Shown in pieces: positions 26,733 through 34,329 of a stretch of 39,748 bases of DNA (positions are counted from its first letter, which is position 1; each line of letters begins with the position of its first letter). The notes under the pieces were generated by a model. The model searched no databases. It was given only the letters and a program-made list of their open reading frames with translations, and was not told the origin of the DNA. The position numbers and the translations under genes were made by a program. Origin of the DNA: Polyangia bacterium (lineage in GTDB: Bacteria; Myxococcota_A; Polyangia; Fen-1088). The stretch spans positions 1-39,748 of the forward strand of contig DATATI010000086.1 in assembly GCA_036268875.1 (NCBI GenBank), given 5' to 3'.

Positions 26733-27001
26733 GAAGGTTGGTACCCTGAGTTCGGCCGGACGGTCCAAAAAGTCGAGTTATTTACATGAATTTATTTGAC
26801 GAATATGGTCCAATCAGTTGCCTGCTCTACAAGCCGGTTGGGCCAATAAAGGACGCGAGCGATGCGCGATCGGTTATCTATGCGGGACAATCGTTTTTTC
26901 CATTCGCGATCCGGAAACCGTTTCACTAAAATGGCTCAGCCGGTTTCGCGCTGTTGTTGGCGCGACGGGTCTCAAACGCCATTTCTGGATCGGGTGGTGC
27001 A
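26733..27001. promoter_or_regulatory. AT-richer divergent promoter region
   Basis: About 270 bp between two divergent secreted-protein genes, clearly richer in A and T (for example around 26775-26810 and 26885-26935) than its surroundings. Both promoters should lie here. A -35-like TTGACG is at 26796-26801, but no -10 sits at the right distance, so I do not assign a promoter. No small gene is supportable. Confidence 0.3.
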
Positions 27002-28117
27002 ATGACGTCGACCCCTGCTCGTGGGTTGTTTTCGCTCGTGGTTTGTTCCGGCCTACTGGCGGTTGCCGGCCCTGCCAAGGCGACCGTGTCCTGGACCTCG
27101 ACCTTTGAAAAGGGCGATCTGTCCGAGTGGATGCCCGGCGTCAACCCCACCAAGGGGACGCGCAAGAACGTCGAGGTGCTGGGCGAGCAGGTCTACACCG
27201 GCAAGTACGCCTGCAAGATCACCGTTCACCCCGACGATCTGTTCGGCCAGTACGTCCAGGACCGCGTCGACATCCAGCACCAGAGCAAGCTGACCGGCGA
27301 AGGCATGGACACCTGGATCTCCGGCCATTACATGATGCCCGCCGACGCCGGCATGCGGAACGAGTTCGCCTTCTGGGAATCGAACAGCACCTCGCAAAAC
27401 GTCATGGATTTCTGGGTCGCGCCGAAAGGGGCGGCTGGCGGTGGCACCACCATCAATTTCGGCGTTGGTTTTCTCGGCGCCACCAAGTTGTGGACGGCCG
27501 ACTTCACCATTGGCAAGTGGCACCAGGTGGCGATGCACGTCCATTGGTCGACGAACGCGCAGCTGGGCAGCGTCGATGTCTGGTATGACGGACAGCAGGT
27601 GGTGACCGCCCACAAGGCGCAGACCAAGGCGGACAACAACAGCCTGTTTTATCAAAATGGCTTGCATCGAATTAGCCCGGCGAATTTTGTCGACACGATC
27701 TACTTCGATGATTTCATCGAGGCCGACACCTTGGCCGAGGCGCAGATCGCGGCGCCGATTCAGCCCGGCGGCGACGGGGGCGTCGCCACCGACGGCGGTC
27801 CGATGGACGACGCGGCGGCCGACGGCAACGTCACCGGCAGCGGCGGCGCGGGTGGTTCCGGCGCCGGCGGCGAGAGCGGGAGCGGCGGTTCCAGCGTCGA
27901 TGGAGGAGCGGGCGGCGCGTCCGGCGCGGCCACCGGCAGCGGCGGTGCACGGGTGATGGGCGGTGCGTCGGGCGGCGGCGGTAGCGGGGTCAGCGGGGGC
28001 GGCGTCGCGACCAGCCACGGCTGCCTGGTCTCGGGCCGCCGCCCTCCGACCATGTCTTTGCTCGGTTTGCTGGGCCTCGGCGCGGTCGTTCTGTCGTCGC
28101 GGCGCCGCCGTCGCTGA
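27002..28117 (+). CDS. Polysaccharide-lyase-like secreted protein with MYXO-CTERM-like anchor
   Basis: 371 residues; ATG 27002 opens directly into signal peptide 1-27 (cleavage after AKA). Residues about 30-250 are a concanavalin-like jelly-roll resembling heparin-lyase/alginate-lyase (PF14099-type) proteins: STFEKGDLSEWMPG, GKYACKITVHPDD, WISGHYMMPADAG, NEFAFWESNSTSQ, DFTIGKWHQVAMHVHWS, DVWYDGQQVV and DTIYFDDFIEADTL. The last piece is the closing strand of many such lectin/lyase domains. A stalk of GSGG repeats (about 256-345) leads to SHGCLVSG, LLGLLGLGAVVLSS and RRRRR, a MYXO-CTERM-like anchor. The protein should be surface-attached or released and act on polysaccharide. Lyase activity rests on fold similarity; catalytic residues were not identified. 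Confidence 0.75.
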   Translation: MTSTPARGLFSLVVCSGLLAVAGPAKATVSWTSTFEKGDLSEWMPGVNPTKGTRKNVEVLGEQVYTGKYACKITVHPDDLFGQYVQDRVDIQHQSKLTGEGMDTWISGHYMMPADAGMRNEFAFWESNSTSQNVMDFWVAPKGAAGGGTTINFGVGFLGATKLWTADFTIGKWHQVAMHVHWSTNAQLGSVDVWYDGQQVVTAHKAQTKADNNSLFYQNGLHRISPANFVDTIYFDDFIEADTLAEAQIAAPIQPGGDGGVATDGGPMDDAAADGNVTGSGGAGGSGAGGESGSGGSSVDGGAGGASGAATGSGGARVMGGASGGGGSGVSGGGVATSHGCLVSGRRPPTMSLLGLLGLGAVVLSSRRRRR

Positions 28118-28188
28118 AAGCGGCGCTGGCAGGCACTCCCGAGGTTGATCGATTGGCTTGGCCGGTGTCTACCTACCTAAAGACTGCC

Positions 28189-28210
28189 AACCAAACACGG
28201 CTGGTTTTTT
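28189..28210 (+). terminator. Possible weak intrinsic terminator
   Basis: AACCA (28189-28193) pairs with TGGTT (28202-28206) around an 8-nt loop and is followed by four more T residues, about 70 bp after the stop of the lyase-like gene. The stem is short, so termination would be weak. Confidence 0.3.
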
Positions 28211-28304
28211 GCGGCGGCGTCGGGGTCAGCACTTTGTCCCGGCTCGTGAAAGCAGGGGTGACCGTTCGCCTGCTTGCGAGCCCCAACCTTGGAGCACGTT
28301 CGCA

Positions 28305-29453
28305 ATGACTCGTCATTTTTTCGGCTTTCTGGGCGCTGGCTTGTTTCTTGTGGCCGTCGCCGGAGCGGGATGCTCCAGCAGCGACATCGGGGCCGGCAGC
28401 GGTGGCGCCGGCGGTAGCACCGCCACCGGCAGCGGTGGGTCCACGATGATCGATCCCAGCGGCAGCGGCGGCTCTGTCGTCACCAGCGGCACCGGTGGCG
28501 CGGACACCTCAGGCGGCAGCGGCGGCGCGGTGGCGCCCGTGGACGCCGGATCGAGCGACGACAGTGGTGTCGTGCCCAAGGACGGTCCGGTGGCCGGCGA
28601 CGTCGATACCACCAAGGGCGCCGTTCGGTTGGTCGCTTATCTGCCCAATTACAGCGGCAGCTTCTCGATGTGGGCGACGAAGGTGAATTTCTCCAGGGTC
28701 ACGCATTTGAACCTGGCCTTCGCGCTGGCCACCGCCACCAATGGCTGGAACATGGGCGCGTCAGACGCTGACGTGAAAGCGATCGTCGACGCCGCCCATG
28801 CGGCCGGCGTCAAGGTGTTGCCGTCGCTGGGGGGCGGCGGCGGCGATCAGTCGGTGATTGGCCGTTACAACACCGCCAGCAACGTCGATCCGCTGGTGCA
28901 GAGCCTGGATGCGTTCATCGCCAAGTACAACTTCGACGGCGCTGACATCGACATTGAAAGCCCGGCCAACCTGGGCGCGAATTTCTCCAACTTCGTCAAC
29001 AAGGTTGTCGCCAAGCTGCGCCCGGAAGGCAAGCTGGTGACCGCCGCGGTCGCGCAATACCTGCAGGAAAACATGCAGGACGCGACGCTGCACCAGTTCG
29101 ATTTCGTCAACGTGATGATCTATTCGGGCCTGACCCAAACGATGAAAGACATCACGTACTACTTGAACACCAAGAAGGTGCCCAAGGATCAGGTCGTGCT
29201 CGGCGCCGGTTTCTTCGGGACCGAGCCGGGCGACAAGGAGATCTCGTACGCCAGCATCATCAAAGCCGACCCCATGGCCTGGAGCAAAGACAGCACCACG
29301 GTCAGCGGCCAGACGGTCAACTACACCGGCATGGACACAATGAAAAAGCTCACCGAGTACGCCAAGACCATCGGCGGCATCATGGTGTGGGATCTGACCG
29401 AGGACACTTACGACGATCACTCCCTGATGAAGGTGATTCAGGGCGATCTATAG
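28305..29453 (+). CDS. GH18 chitinase-like lipoprotein
   Basis: 382 residues. Lipobox GAGC gives acylated Cys23, followed by a GSGG stalk to about residue 95. The catalytic domain is a GH18 TIM barrel: VRLVAYLPNYSGSFSMWA (strand 1), THLNLAFALAT, GVKVLPSLGGGG (strand 3, the SxGG motif), YNFDGADIDIESP with the D-x-x-D-x-D-x-E signature at 211-218 and Glu218 as acid/base, FVNVMIYSG and GGIMVWDLTEDTY at the end. GH18 enzymes cleave beta-1,4-N-acetylglucosamine linkages by substrate-assisted catalysis, so chitin or peptidoglycan-like glycans are the likely targets. The domain of about 285 residues is compact and lacks the alpha+beta insertion, as in small bacterial endo-chitinases. It may be used for predation or scavenging at the surface. 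GGAG lies 10 bases upstream of the start. Confidence 0.88.
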   Translation: MTRHFFGFLGAGLFLVAVAGAGCSSSDIGAGSGGAGGSTATGSGGSTMIDPSGSGGSVVTSGTGGADTSGGSGGAVAPVDAGSSDDSGVVPKDGPVAGDVDTTKGAVRLVAYLPNYSGSFSMWATKVNFSRVTHLNLAFALATATNGWNMGASDADVKAIVDAAHAAGVKVLPSLGGGGGDQSVIGRYNTASNVDPLVQSLDAFIAKYNFDGADIDIESPANLGANFSNFVNKVVAKLRPEGKLVTAAVAQYLQENMQDATLHQFDFVNVMIYSGLTQTMKDITYYLNTKKVPKDQVVLGAGFFGTEPGDKEISYASIIKADPMAWSKDSTTVSGQTVNYTGMDTMKKLTEYAKTIGGIMVWDLTEDTYDDHSLMKVIQGDL

Positions 29454-29747
29454 GCCTAGCGTTCGATCCGCCCGCTCTTCAGTTCGCCGACCGCAGTGGT
29501 GGTTGGTGATGATCAATCCGTCCGCGCGCAGAGGATCGCCCAGCGTGGCCGGATCCAGCGTCAGGCCAGCGGCGCGCAGCGAAGCCGCCTGCGCCGCCAG
29601 CTGTTCCGGCAGCCACATGCCGCCCGGATTTTCGAAGCGCGGGCGCGCGGCAGCGACGGGGACGGGGAACGCCATGGCGGCGGCGACGGCGGTTTGCGCG
29701 GGTGCGGCAGGACGACAGGCCGCCAGCAGCACCACCAACGCCGGCAA
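29454..29747 (-). pseudogene. Decayed N-terminal fragment of an S46 dipeptidyl peptidase
   Basis: The frame opens at a TTG and reads a short lipoprotein-like leader (LPALVVLLAAC) then GGMWLPEQLAAQAASLRAAG, LTLDPATLGDP and DGLIITNHHCG. GMW-x-x-x-QL, the L-x-L-DP-x-x-L-x-DP block and TNHHCG with its catalytic His are hallmarks of family S46 (DPP7/DPP11-like). The normal segment between the DP block and the DGL strand (about 20-25 residues containing GGC-SASFVS) is missing, and all of the protein after NHHCG, several hundred residues including the catalytic Asp and Ser, is absent. The frame runs out at 29448 inside the end of the GH18 gene. It is a truncated, internally deleted relic. Confidence 0.7.
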
Positions 29748-29913
29748 CGATCGCCAGCCGCGGCTGGTCGCCTGCCGTTGATCATCATTGGTCGCGCATC
29801 ATACTGGCCGGCATCCGCGCGGCGGAACTTCCGGCGTCGATCGCCTGATCGGTCCAGCCGATTCGGCGCTTTCCGGCGGCGCTTCGTGCTTCCTTTGCCA
29901 AAGCGCGGACACT

Positions 29914-29919
29914 TATAAT
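29914..29919 (+). promoter_or_regulatory. Perfect -10 (TATAAT) six bases before a start codon
   Basis: TATAAT at 29914-29919 ends six bases before ATG 29926, so transcription would begin at or next to the start codon and the mRNA would be leaderless. No ribosome-binding site is present in that gap, which fits. TTGCCA at 29895-29900 is only 13 bp away, too close for a standard -35. Confidence 0.4.
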
Positions 29920-29925
29920 TGCGCA

Positions 29926-30921
29926 ATGAAGGTAACCACCGGCTTTTCGCGCGGACCCTTTGTTTGCAGTCTGGCTGCTGCGTTCGTGTTTGCGGCGTGC
30001 GCCCAAAGTGACAAGGCGCCGCCAGCCGCATCAGGCAGTGGTGGCAACAGTGGTGCCGGCACCGGCGGAGCAATTTCCGCCAGCGGCGGTGCCGGTGGAT
30101 CCGTCGGCGGCGCGGGCGGCAGCGGGAGCGGAGGCGCGCCGGCCGGCAGCGGTGGCGCGGCGGCCACCGGCGGCGCCGCCGGCGTCGACGCTGCGCCGGA
30201 CAGCGTGTCGTCGGCGGGGTGCGTGACGATGGGCAGCGAATTCTGCGACGACTTTGAAAGTGGCATGCTGGACATGCAGAAGTGGAAGCAGGACAAGCCC
30301 TCCGCATCGGCGATGATCACCGTCGATGGTGCGCACGTCCACAGTGGCAAATTCGCCGCTCACATCAAAGTGGTGGCCGGTCAACAGAGCACGGCCATGA
30401 TCAGCGAAGCGGTGACGTTCCCCGCCACGCCGAATTTGTTTTACGCCCGCATGTTCGTCTACTTCAGCCCCGACATTCCGGTGGCGCAGGGCGCGGACTA
30501 TCACACCGGATTTTTGATCGGCAACGGCAACAACAATCTTGGCAATGTGCAGGTGGGCATGGGGATGATCGGGTCGGCCAAGCAATGGCTGGGTTATTCC
30601 ATTTTCTACGCCAATCCCAAGCTGGAGTTCGGGCCTTGGTCAAAGACGTTGATCATGGCCAGCCAGTGGCAGTGTGTGGAGCTTTTCGAAGACGGATCAG
30701 ATCCCACCACCGAAAAACGCCAGGTATGGATCGACGATCAAGAGCTGACCGATCTGCGCAGCAGTTCCGCCACGTCCGCCAATGGCAATGCCAATCATTT
30801 GCCGCCCAAGTTCAACAGCGTGTCGTTCGGGTTGTGGGAGTACCACCCGACGCCCACGCTGTCGGACATGTGGATCGACGACGTCCGGGTCAGCAGTAAG
30901 AAGATCGGCTGCGGCAACTAG
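29926..30921 (+). CDS. Lipoprotein with concanavalin/Cip1-like carbohydrate-binding domain
   Basis: 331 residues; ATG 29926 is chosen because it opens straight into the lipoprotein signal with lipobox FAAC (Cys25). A Gly/Ser/Ala stalk fills about 30-85. The domain starts CVTMGSEFCDDFESGMLDMQKW and includes VHSGKFAAHIKVV, NLFYARMFVYFSPDIP, DYHTGFLIGNGNNN, KLEFGPWSKTLIMASQWQCVELF and MWIDDVRVSSKKIGC. This is the beta-jelly-roll layout of Cip1-like and polysaccharide-lyase-related proteins in myxobacteria; two cysteines near each end could form a disulfide. It is probably a surface polysaccharide-binding or cleaving protein, third in a row with the lyase-like and GH18 proteins. Catalytic residues cannot be assigned. 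Confidence 0.75.
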   Translation: MKVTTGFSRGPFVCSLAAAFVFAACAQSDKAPPAASGSGGNSGAGTGGAISASGGAGGSVGGAGGSGSGGAPAGSGGAAATGGAAGVDAAPDSVSSAGCVTMGSEFCDDFESGMLDMQKWKQDKPSASAMITVDGAHVHSGKFAAHIKVVAGQQSTAMISEAVTFPATPNLFYARMFVYFSPDIPVAQGADYHTGFLIGNGNNNLGNVQVGMGMIGSAKQWLGYSIFYANPKLEFGPWSKTLIMASQWQCVELFEDGSDPTTEKRQVWIDDQELTDLRSSSATSANGNANHLPPKFNSVSFGLWEYHPTPTLSDMWIDDVRVSSKKIGCGN

Positions 30922-31422
30922 ACGCCTCGCCGCGAGAGATTGGGGGATCGGCTACCGATATCTGTTCCGGCAAGAAGGCCGGACCGCAGCAGCAGGCCGC
31001 ACTCGGCTGCCAACGTCATCAGCGAACGATTCGAGCGGCCTGCGGCGAGGACCGAACGGCGCGGCATGGAGGCGCAATCTCCTCGGAGGATCGATCCGCG
31101 ACGATCTGGGGTCGCCAATCTTCTATGGCCCGGCCCGCGCGCGGCACAGTGCGAGCGCGTGGCGCGGATCGCGAGTCTGACTCACGAGTTCGACGCCGTC
31201 GCCGCGCCATCCGGTCCTCCCCCGAGGCCCTAAAGGTTGGGGTAATGTCGAGGGTAAGCTGGGCCTCGGGGTCCGGTCCGTTCTTTCCGAAGAATCGGCC
31301 TTCGTTTTTGTACTCGATTCCATCGCGGCCGATCCGGAGGCGTAGGTGGTGGTGGGTGGTACGGCAATGGCACTTTCGACCTAGCAAGGTGTCTGCGATC
31401 CACGATACATTCAACCGCCCAC
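30922..31422. other. Boundary region before the CRISPR-Cas locus
   Basis: About 500 bp between a high-GC lipoprotein gene and cas3. The cas promoter should be near its right end, but I find no convincing -35/-10 pair. The only open frame with some coding character is on the minus strand at 31019-31414, listed separately. No tRNA, integrase or direct repeat marks an insertion site. Confidence 0.4.
31019..31414 (-). CDS. Unrecognised 131-codon open frame or gene fragment divergent from cas3
   Basis: ATG 31414 lies 9 bp from the cas3 start, divergently. The first 65 codons look protein-like: HHHLRLRIGRDGIEYKNEG, RFFGKNGPDPEAQLTLDIT. The second half turns into an Arg/Ser/Pro-rich low-complexity sequence usual for non-coding high-GC DNA, so a true protein may end earlier or be decayed. 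No ribosome-binding site is visible. I recognise no family. It could be the relic of a gene interrupted when the cas locus arrived, or chance. Confidence 0.2.
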   Translation of the reverse strand: MNVSWIADTLLGRKCHCRTTHHHLRLRIGRDGIEYKNEGRFFGKNGPDPEAQLTLDITPTFRASGEDRMARRRRRTRESDSRSAPRARTVPRAGRAIEDWRPQIVADRSSEEIAPPCRAVRSSPQAARIVR

Positions 31423-33660
31423 GTGTCTGCTACCCACTTCGCGCCTGGTTGGGCAACGATTAGTCCGGACGCACTGGCCCACGTCGCATCGGATGGTCGC
31501 GGGCATTCGCTTGCTGAGCACCTTCGGGCAGTGTCTGACGGCGCCGGCATATTTGCACAACCGCTCGGATGTTCTGAGGAGGCTCGGCTGGCGGGCCTTT
31601 GGCATGACCTAGGAAAGTATTCTGGCGACTTTCAGCGGATGATCAGGCTGGAAAACGGAATCGAAGCCCACATTGAGGGCGAGGGCAATGAACGCGATCA
31701 TTCTTCTGCCGGCGCCATTCACGCCTTCAAAAGGGGAAAACACCTCTACGCCGTGGCGGCGGCCATCGCTGGTCATCATGCAGGACTGGCGGATCAGGCC
31801 GATTTGCGGCAGCGGCTGATTCTGAAACAACACCTCTATGAGGCGGTTGTCGATCGTTTGCCCCCGGCACCGATCCTCTCGGCAGCGGTCCCGGACGTCC
31901 CCGAATGGATCGCTGACGCCAAACCAGGCGACGAGGCCGTTTTGCTTCGTTTGGAGATGCACACTCGGATGCTCTTCTCGGCCCTGTGCGATGCGGACTT
32001 TCTGGATACAGAATTGTTTTTCAGTGTCGAACGCGCCGAGATGCGTTCTGGCCGGCCGAGTGTATCGTTCCTGGCTGAACGGCTTGATCTTTATCTGCAA
32101 CAGAAGGAGGCCGTCGCACCACCGACAACGGTGAATGTCGTGCGCGGGGAGGTGAGACGGGCATGCGCGGCGACGGCTGTTGACGAACCCGGCATCTTCA
32201 GTTTGACGGTCCCGACCGGTGGCGGAAAGACACTCGCGTCGATGAGCTTCGCCCTGGAACACGCGCGGCTTCACCGACTTCACCGCGTCGTGGTGGCAAT
32301 TCCCTTCACCTCGATCATTGAACAAACAGCAAGCGTGTTCCGTGATGTCTTCGGCGACGACGCGATCGTCGAGCATCACAGCGCTCTTGATCCGATTCAC
32401 GAGAAGGCGCGAAATCGCATTGCTTCGGAAAATTGGGACGCGCCCCTTATTGTAACGACGAACGTGCAACTGTTCGAGAGTCTTCTGTCGAATCGACCGT
32501 CGGCCTGTCGAAAGCTTCATCGGCTAGCCCGTTCCGTCATCATTCTCGACGAAGCCCAGGCGTTGCCCGGACACCTGTTGCCCGCGATCCTCGACGTATT
32601 GGCGCGGCTGGTTCAGCACTACGGCGCAACCGTAGTGATCTGCACCGCGACGCAGCCAGCCTGGTTCCGATCAGAACGTCTGCCGATGGGGTTTGCTGAT
32701 GTTCGGGAGATCTGTCCTTCCGACATGGATCTATTCGCGCGCCTGAGGCGCGTGGAAGCCACCGTCGAAAACGCGGACAAGGCGACGCCCTATGACGAGG
32801 TGGCGAGCTGGATCGCTGCGGAGCCCAATTGCCTTGCCATCGTTCATCGGCGCGACGATGCCCAGTCGTTGTGCCGAACGGTCGATGCCCGGCTTGCCGC
32901 GCCGTCTACGATCCACCTTTCAGCGCTAATGACTCCTGCGCATCGGTCGGAGGTGTTGGCGCAGGTTCGTCAATTGCAGCTGGCTGGCCGGCCCGTCCGT
33001 TTGGTGGCCACCCAATTGGTCGAAGCGGGCGTCGATCTCGACTTCCCGGTGGTATTTCGAGCGCTCGCCGGTCTGGACGCCTTGGCCCAGGCAGCGGGGC
33101 GCTGCAATCGCGAGGGACGGCTTGCTCGGGGAAGCCTGCGCATATTTATTGCGGAAACCGAACCGCCGCTTGGCGTGCCGCGGACCGGCCGCGACATCGC
33201 GCGAGTCATGATGGCCCGCCGACAGCTAGGGGATCTTTTCTCGCCCGCCGTTCAACTCCAATACTTCAGGGAGCTCTATGACCGCACAGACTTACGGCGT
33301 GGCCTGGAGTTGCAGAAACAACGGGCGAGCTTGAATTTCGCCACGGTATCCAAGTCTTTCCAGCTGATTCAAGACGGCTGGTCAGCCCCCCTGGTGATTG
33401 CGCACGGTGATGGAAAGTACCGTCTGGATGACCTCAAGGTGGCAGGACCGTCTCGATCCCGTCTGCGTGCCTTACAGAGATTCACCATCAATGTTCCTCG
33501 TCGTTTCCTGCTGAACTGGGTGAATGCTGGCGTGGTCAGCGTCGTTGCTGATTCGGTCCACGCCCTGGAAGGTCCCGCGCTGGCCAGTTACGACCCACGA
33601 TTTGGCCTGATACCGGAACGCATGGGCTATATCGATCCGACTCAATTGATCGTCGGCTGA
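31423..33660 (+). CDS. cas3: Cas3 nuclease-helicase, type I-C (HD + DExD/H)
   Basis: 745 residues from GTG 31423; no ATG gives the complete HD domain. The N-terminal HD nuclease has AGLWHDLGKYSGDFQ (His61-Asp62), a later His93 in RDHSSAGA, and AGHHAGLAD (His118/119), the metal ligands for single-strand DNA degradation. The SF2 helicase follows: Walker A PTGGGKT (264-270), VVVAIPFTSIIEQ (Ia), motif II DEAQ (376-379) in VIILDEAQALPG, CTATQPAW (III), and motif VI QAAGRCNREG (556-565). A C-terminal domain of about 120 residues ends the protein. Cas3 is recruited by target-bound Cascade and shreds the DNA. It is first in the operon, 12 bp before cas5c. Codon use looks less GC-extreme than the neighbouring chromosome. 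Confidence 0.95.
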   Translation: MSATHFAPGWATISPDALAHVASDGRGHSLAEHLRAVSDGAGIFAQPLGCSEEARLAGLWHDLGKYSGDFQRMIRLENGIEAHIEGEGNERDHSSAGAIHAFKRGKHLYAVAAAIAGHHAGLADQADLRQRLILKQHLYEAVVDRLPPAPILSAAVPDVPEWIADAKPGDEAVLLRLEMHTRMLFSALCDADFLDTELFFSVERAEMRSGRPSVSFLAERLDLYLQQKEAVAPPTTVNVVRGEVRRACAATAVDEPGIFSLTVPTGGGKTLASMSFALEHARLHRLHRVVVAIPFTSIIEQTASVFRDVFGDDAIVEHHSALDPIHEKARNRIASENWDAPLIVTTNVQLFESLLSNRPSACRKLHRLARSVIILDEAQALPGHLLPAILDVLARLVQHYGATVVICTATQPAWFRSERLPMGFADVREICPSDMDLFARLRRVEATVENADKATPYDEVASWIAAEPNCLAIVHRRDDAQSLCRTVDARLAAPSTIHLSALMTPAHRSEVLAQVRQLQLAGRPVRLVATQLVEAGVDLDFPVVFRALAGLDALAQAAGRCNREGRLARGSLRIFIAETEPPLGVPRTGRDIARVMMARRQLGDLFSPAVQLQYFRELYDRTDLRRGLELQKQRASLNFATVSKSFQLIQDGWSAPLVIAHGDGKYRLDDLKVAGPSRSRLRALQRFTINVPRRFLLNWVNAGVVSVVADSVHALEGPALASYDPRFGLIPERMGYIDPTQLIVG

Positions 33661-33672
33661 AGGGAGTCCTGC

Positions 33673-34329
33673 ATGTCGAAATCGAACAGCCGCAGCTTTC
33701 GTGTCTTGGTCTCAGGCCCCCTCGCCGTTTTTACGCGGCCAGAGATGAAGGCGGAGCGGGTGTCATATGAGGTGATGACCCCTTCTGCGGCGCGAGGCGT
33801 TTTGGAGGCCGTCCTCTGGAAACCGTCCATGCGTTGGGTGGTCACTGAGATCGCCGTCCTGAACGAGATTCGGTGGATGTCTTTTCGTCGCAATGAGGTG
33901 AACTCGAAGCTTTCACCACGAAGCCGCAATGACTACTTCGCCGACGAGGATCGGGCTCAGCGCAACACCGTGGCGCTTCGTGAGGTTGCCTATGAGATCA
34001 AGGCGCATCTTTGCCTGACGGAAAAGGCGGGCCCCGAGGAAACTGTCACAAAGTTCGAGGAGATGTTCGAGCGGCGGCTGGAGAAAGGGCAGACTTTCCA
34101 CCAGCCTTACTTGGGTTGCCGAGAAATGGCGGCCGACATTCGCGCGGCCGACGGGGAGAGAGAACCAATCAGCCTGTCAAAACCGCTTGGCCTGGTTTTT
34201 TACGATTTTGACTATCTGAGCGAGCCGCCACGACCTTTATTCTTCGAAGCCCGGCTGGATCGTGGCGTGCTTCGATTGCCTACGTGGGACGAAGTGAGGC
34301 GCGACAACCAAGGGAGAGCCGAGGAATGA
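33673..34329 (+). CDS. cas5c: Cas5c (Cas5d), crRNA-processing endoribonuclease, type I-C
   Basis: 218 residues with GGGAG upstream. It starts with SFRVLVSGPLAVFTRPEMKAERVSYEVMTPSAARGVLEAVLW, the subtype I-C Cas5 signature, followed by EIRWMSFRRNEVNSK and YLGCREMAADIRA and LGLVFYDFDYL. In I-C systems there is no Cas6; this protein cuts the precursor CRISPR RNA at the 3' base of the repeat hairpin and stays on the 11-nt 5' handle in Cascade. That agrees with the array here, whose repeats end in an 11-nt tail after the hairpin. Its TGA overlaps the ATG of cas8c by 4 bp (ATGA). Confidence 0.95.
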   Translation: MSKSNSRSFRVLVSGPLAVFTRPEMKAERVSYEVMTPSAARGVLEAVLWKPSMRWVVTEIAVLNEIRWMSFRRNEVNSKLSPRSRNDYFADEDRAQRNTVALREVAYEIKAHLCLTEKAGPEETVTKFEEMFERRLEKGQTFHQPYLGCREMAADIRAADGEREPISLSKPLGLVFYDFDYLSEPPRPLFFEARLDRGVLRLPTWDEVRRDNQGRAEE

